Assembly: GCA_946626015.1 (NCBI GenBank)
Contig: CAMOTT010000033.1
Coordinates: 1 to 15,158, forward strand
DNA from: an uncultured Clostridia bacterium
Lineage (GTDB): Bacteria > Bacillota > Clostridia > Oscillospirales > Acutalibacteraceae
Length of the DNA: 15,158 nucleotides
Direction of reading: 5' to 3'
Shown piece after piece: positions 14,161 through 15,158 of this stretch (the first letter of the stretch is position 1; each line of letters opens with the position of its first letter). The notes beneath the pieces were generated by a model, which saw only the letters and a list, made by a program, of their open reading frames with translations, was not told the DNA's origin and made no database searches. Both the position numbers and the translations under genes were made by a program.

Positions 14161-15158
14161 ATGAAAGCAAACGAAAGCGTAAAAAATTATCCCTCAAGGC
14201 TCAGGGAATATGCGAATTTTTCCGTTCGCGGCGCAAAAAAACTCTGCAAGGCCGTGGGCATCCGCGAAACCGGCAGCGAGGCCGAGGGCAAGGCCATTGA
14301 GGAAATGAAGCGCGAGCTGGACACCTGTTGTGATTCCACAGCTATCGAGGAGTTCAAGGCTCATCCTCATTTTCTGGTCAGCTATATTCCCTTTTTGTGT
14401 GTGGCGATGGTGCTCTCCGCCGCCCTTTACTTCTTCGGCTTTGCCGTAATATCCCTTGGGCTTGCGGTCGTCGCCGCCCTTTGCGCGCTGATAAAAGGCG
14501 TGTTTTTCGGCGGATTTTTTGACGGCTTTTCAAAATCCGTGACCTCTCACAACGTCTACGGCGTGAGAAAGGCCTCCGGCACAGCAAAACGCCGTATCAT
14601 CTTCACCGGCAACGCCGATTCCCCCTATGAGCTCAACTATGCATTCCACGGCAAGGGCAAGCTTATCGCCCCCATCAAGTTCCTGACAGCTCTGGGCGTG
14701 CTGATCTCCATTGCCTCCGCCGTATACGCCGTGATCTCCGGCTTTGTATTCAATCAGCCCGTGGAGGGCACAGTCCTCACCGTTGCCGGCTGGGTTATGA
14801 TAGGCTTTACCCCCGTGTACATTATTTTTGCTTTTTCTGTGAATACCAAGAACCCCGTCATGGGCGCCAATGACAATCTTACCGGCTGCTATGTTTCCAT
14901 GGCCGTGCTCAAATATATGCAGGACAATGATATCAGGTTTGAGGAAACGGAGGTCTGCGCCCTTATAACCGGAGGCAAGCAGGCAGGCTCCGCAGGCGCC
15001 AAGGTCTTTTTAAGATCCCGCAAAGATGAGCTTTCCGCCCTGCCCACAGTTGTGGTGGCCTTCGATACCCTCCACGATTTCAACAGCCTTGCCGTTATGA
15101 ACAAATTCGGAACGGCAGCCGCCGACAAAGAGGTCTGCGCCCTTGTTTCAAAGGCCTT
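14161..15158 (+). CDS. multi-pass membrane protein of the M28 peptidase fold, probable pseudoenzyme (3' end cut by window)
   Basis: The frame is open from ATG 14161 to the window end (332 codons) and has AAGGAAG 9 nt upstream. It resembles clostridial membrane-embedded M28 family peptidases: an N-terminal helical part with TGSEAEGKAIEEMKREL (37-53), membrane helices at about 72-92 and 94-115, a first metal-site strand RRIIFTGNADSPYE (144-157), helices at about 173-197 and 205-226, then MGANDNLTG (Asp238), ITGGKQAGSAGAK and VVAFDTLHD (Asp302). In active M28 enzymes the first motif is HxD, but here it is Asn151-Ala-Asp153. The catalytic and metal-binding Glu-Glu pair is Lys273-Gln274. Asp238 and Asp302 remain. 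The helix count puts both halves of the domain on the same, probably cytoplasmic, side. The missing 3' part should hold the last His ligand, so inactivity is inferred, not proved. Confidence 0.8.
   Translation, partial: MKANESVKNYPSRLREYANFSVRGAKKLCKAVGIRETGSEAEGKAIEEMKRELDTCCDSTAIEEFKAHPHFLVSYIPFLCVAMVLSAALYFFGFAVISLGLAVVAALCALIKGVFFGGFFDGFSKSVTSHNVYGVRKASGTAKRRIIFTGNADSPYELNYAFHGKGKLIAPIKFLTALGVLISIASAVYAVISGFVFNQPVEGTVLTVAGWVMIGFTPVYIIFAFSVNTKNPVMGANDNLTGCYVSMAVLKYMQDNDIRFEETEVCALITGGKQAGSAGAKVFLRSRKDELSALPTVVVAFDTLHDFNSLAVMNKFGTAAADKEVCALVSKA

Noticed and set aside
1..15158. CRISPR arrays, tRNA or rRNA genes, insertion sequences
   Set aside because: Reading both strands I found no regularly spaced direct repeats, cloverleaf sequences, transposase frames or paired terminal inverted repeats.

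Overview
The window looks like chromosome of a Gram-positive Clostridia, most likely a Ruminococcus-type member of the Oscillospirales. Reasons: the rpmH-rnpA-yidD-yidC-khpB block, SD sequences of the AGGAGGTGAT type, frequent TTG and GTG starts, sigma-A-like promoters, and envelope proteins with long Thr/Lys/Glu-rich linkers of the kind common in ruminococci. That taxonomic call is inference from gene content and style. I see no transposase, integrase, CRISPR array, tRNA or rRNA. The region reads as ordinary core and envelope chromosome.

Layout. (1) 1-963, plus strand: the 3' part of a tRNA-dihydrouridine synthase (dusB), closed by a bidirectional terminator. (2) 1032-3113, minus: an LCP-family envelope ligase followed by a Thr-rich lipoprotein, probably one transcript. 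(3) 3303-5393, minus: a stand-alone GH36 alpha-galactosidase with its own promoter. (4) 5590-8318, minus: rpmH, rnpA, yidD, yidC and khpB, driven by a perfect-consensus promoter at 8410-8439 and ended by a strong hairpin at 5527-5568. rpmH (44 codons) is easily missed by length-filtered ORF calling. (5) 8498-10457, minus: a RING/zinc-ribbon membrane protein (DUF2628-like) followed by galU. (6) 10659-12384, plus: prfB with no programmed frameshift, then a metal-dependent cyclase-family gene 13 nt later. (7) 12520-13110, plus: an undecaprenyl-phosphate sugar phosphotransferase, overlapping tail to tail by 10 bp with (8) 13101-14057, minus, a membrane-anchored VanY-type D,D-carboxypeptidase. (9) 14161 to the window end, plus: a multi-pass membrane protein of the M28 peptidase fold, truncated by the window edge.

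Themes. One set of genes serves basic RNA and protein work: DusB (tRNA), RnpA (RNase P), L34, RF2, YidC/YidD insertion and the KhpB RNA-binding protein. A second set serves the envelope: GalU makes UDP-glucose, the sugar phosphotransferase starts a lipid-linked glycan, LCP proteins attach such glycans to the wall, and the VanY-like enzyme trims stem peptides. These genes lie in separate transcripts, so their co-operation is inferred from family roles.

Most worth a second look: the M28-like membrane protein appears to have lost its catalytic and several metal-binding residues (His to Asn, Glu-Glu to Lys-Gln), so it may be a pseudoenzyme. Other points are the frameshift-free prfB, the ribosomal-protein/RNase P block detached from dnaA and mnmEG, a RING-finger membrane protein beside galU, and a long-loop inverted repeat before the sugar phosphotransferase.
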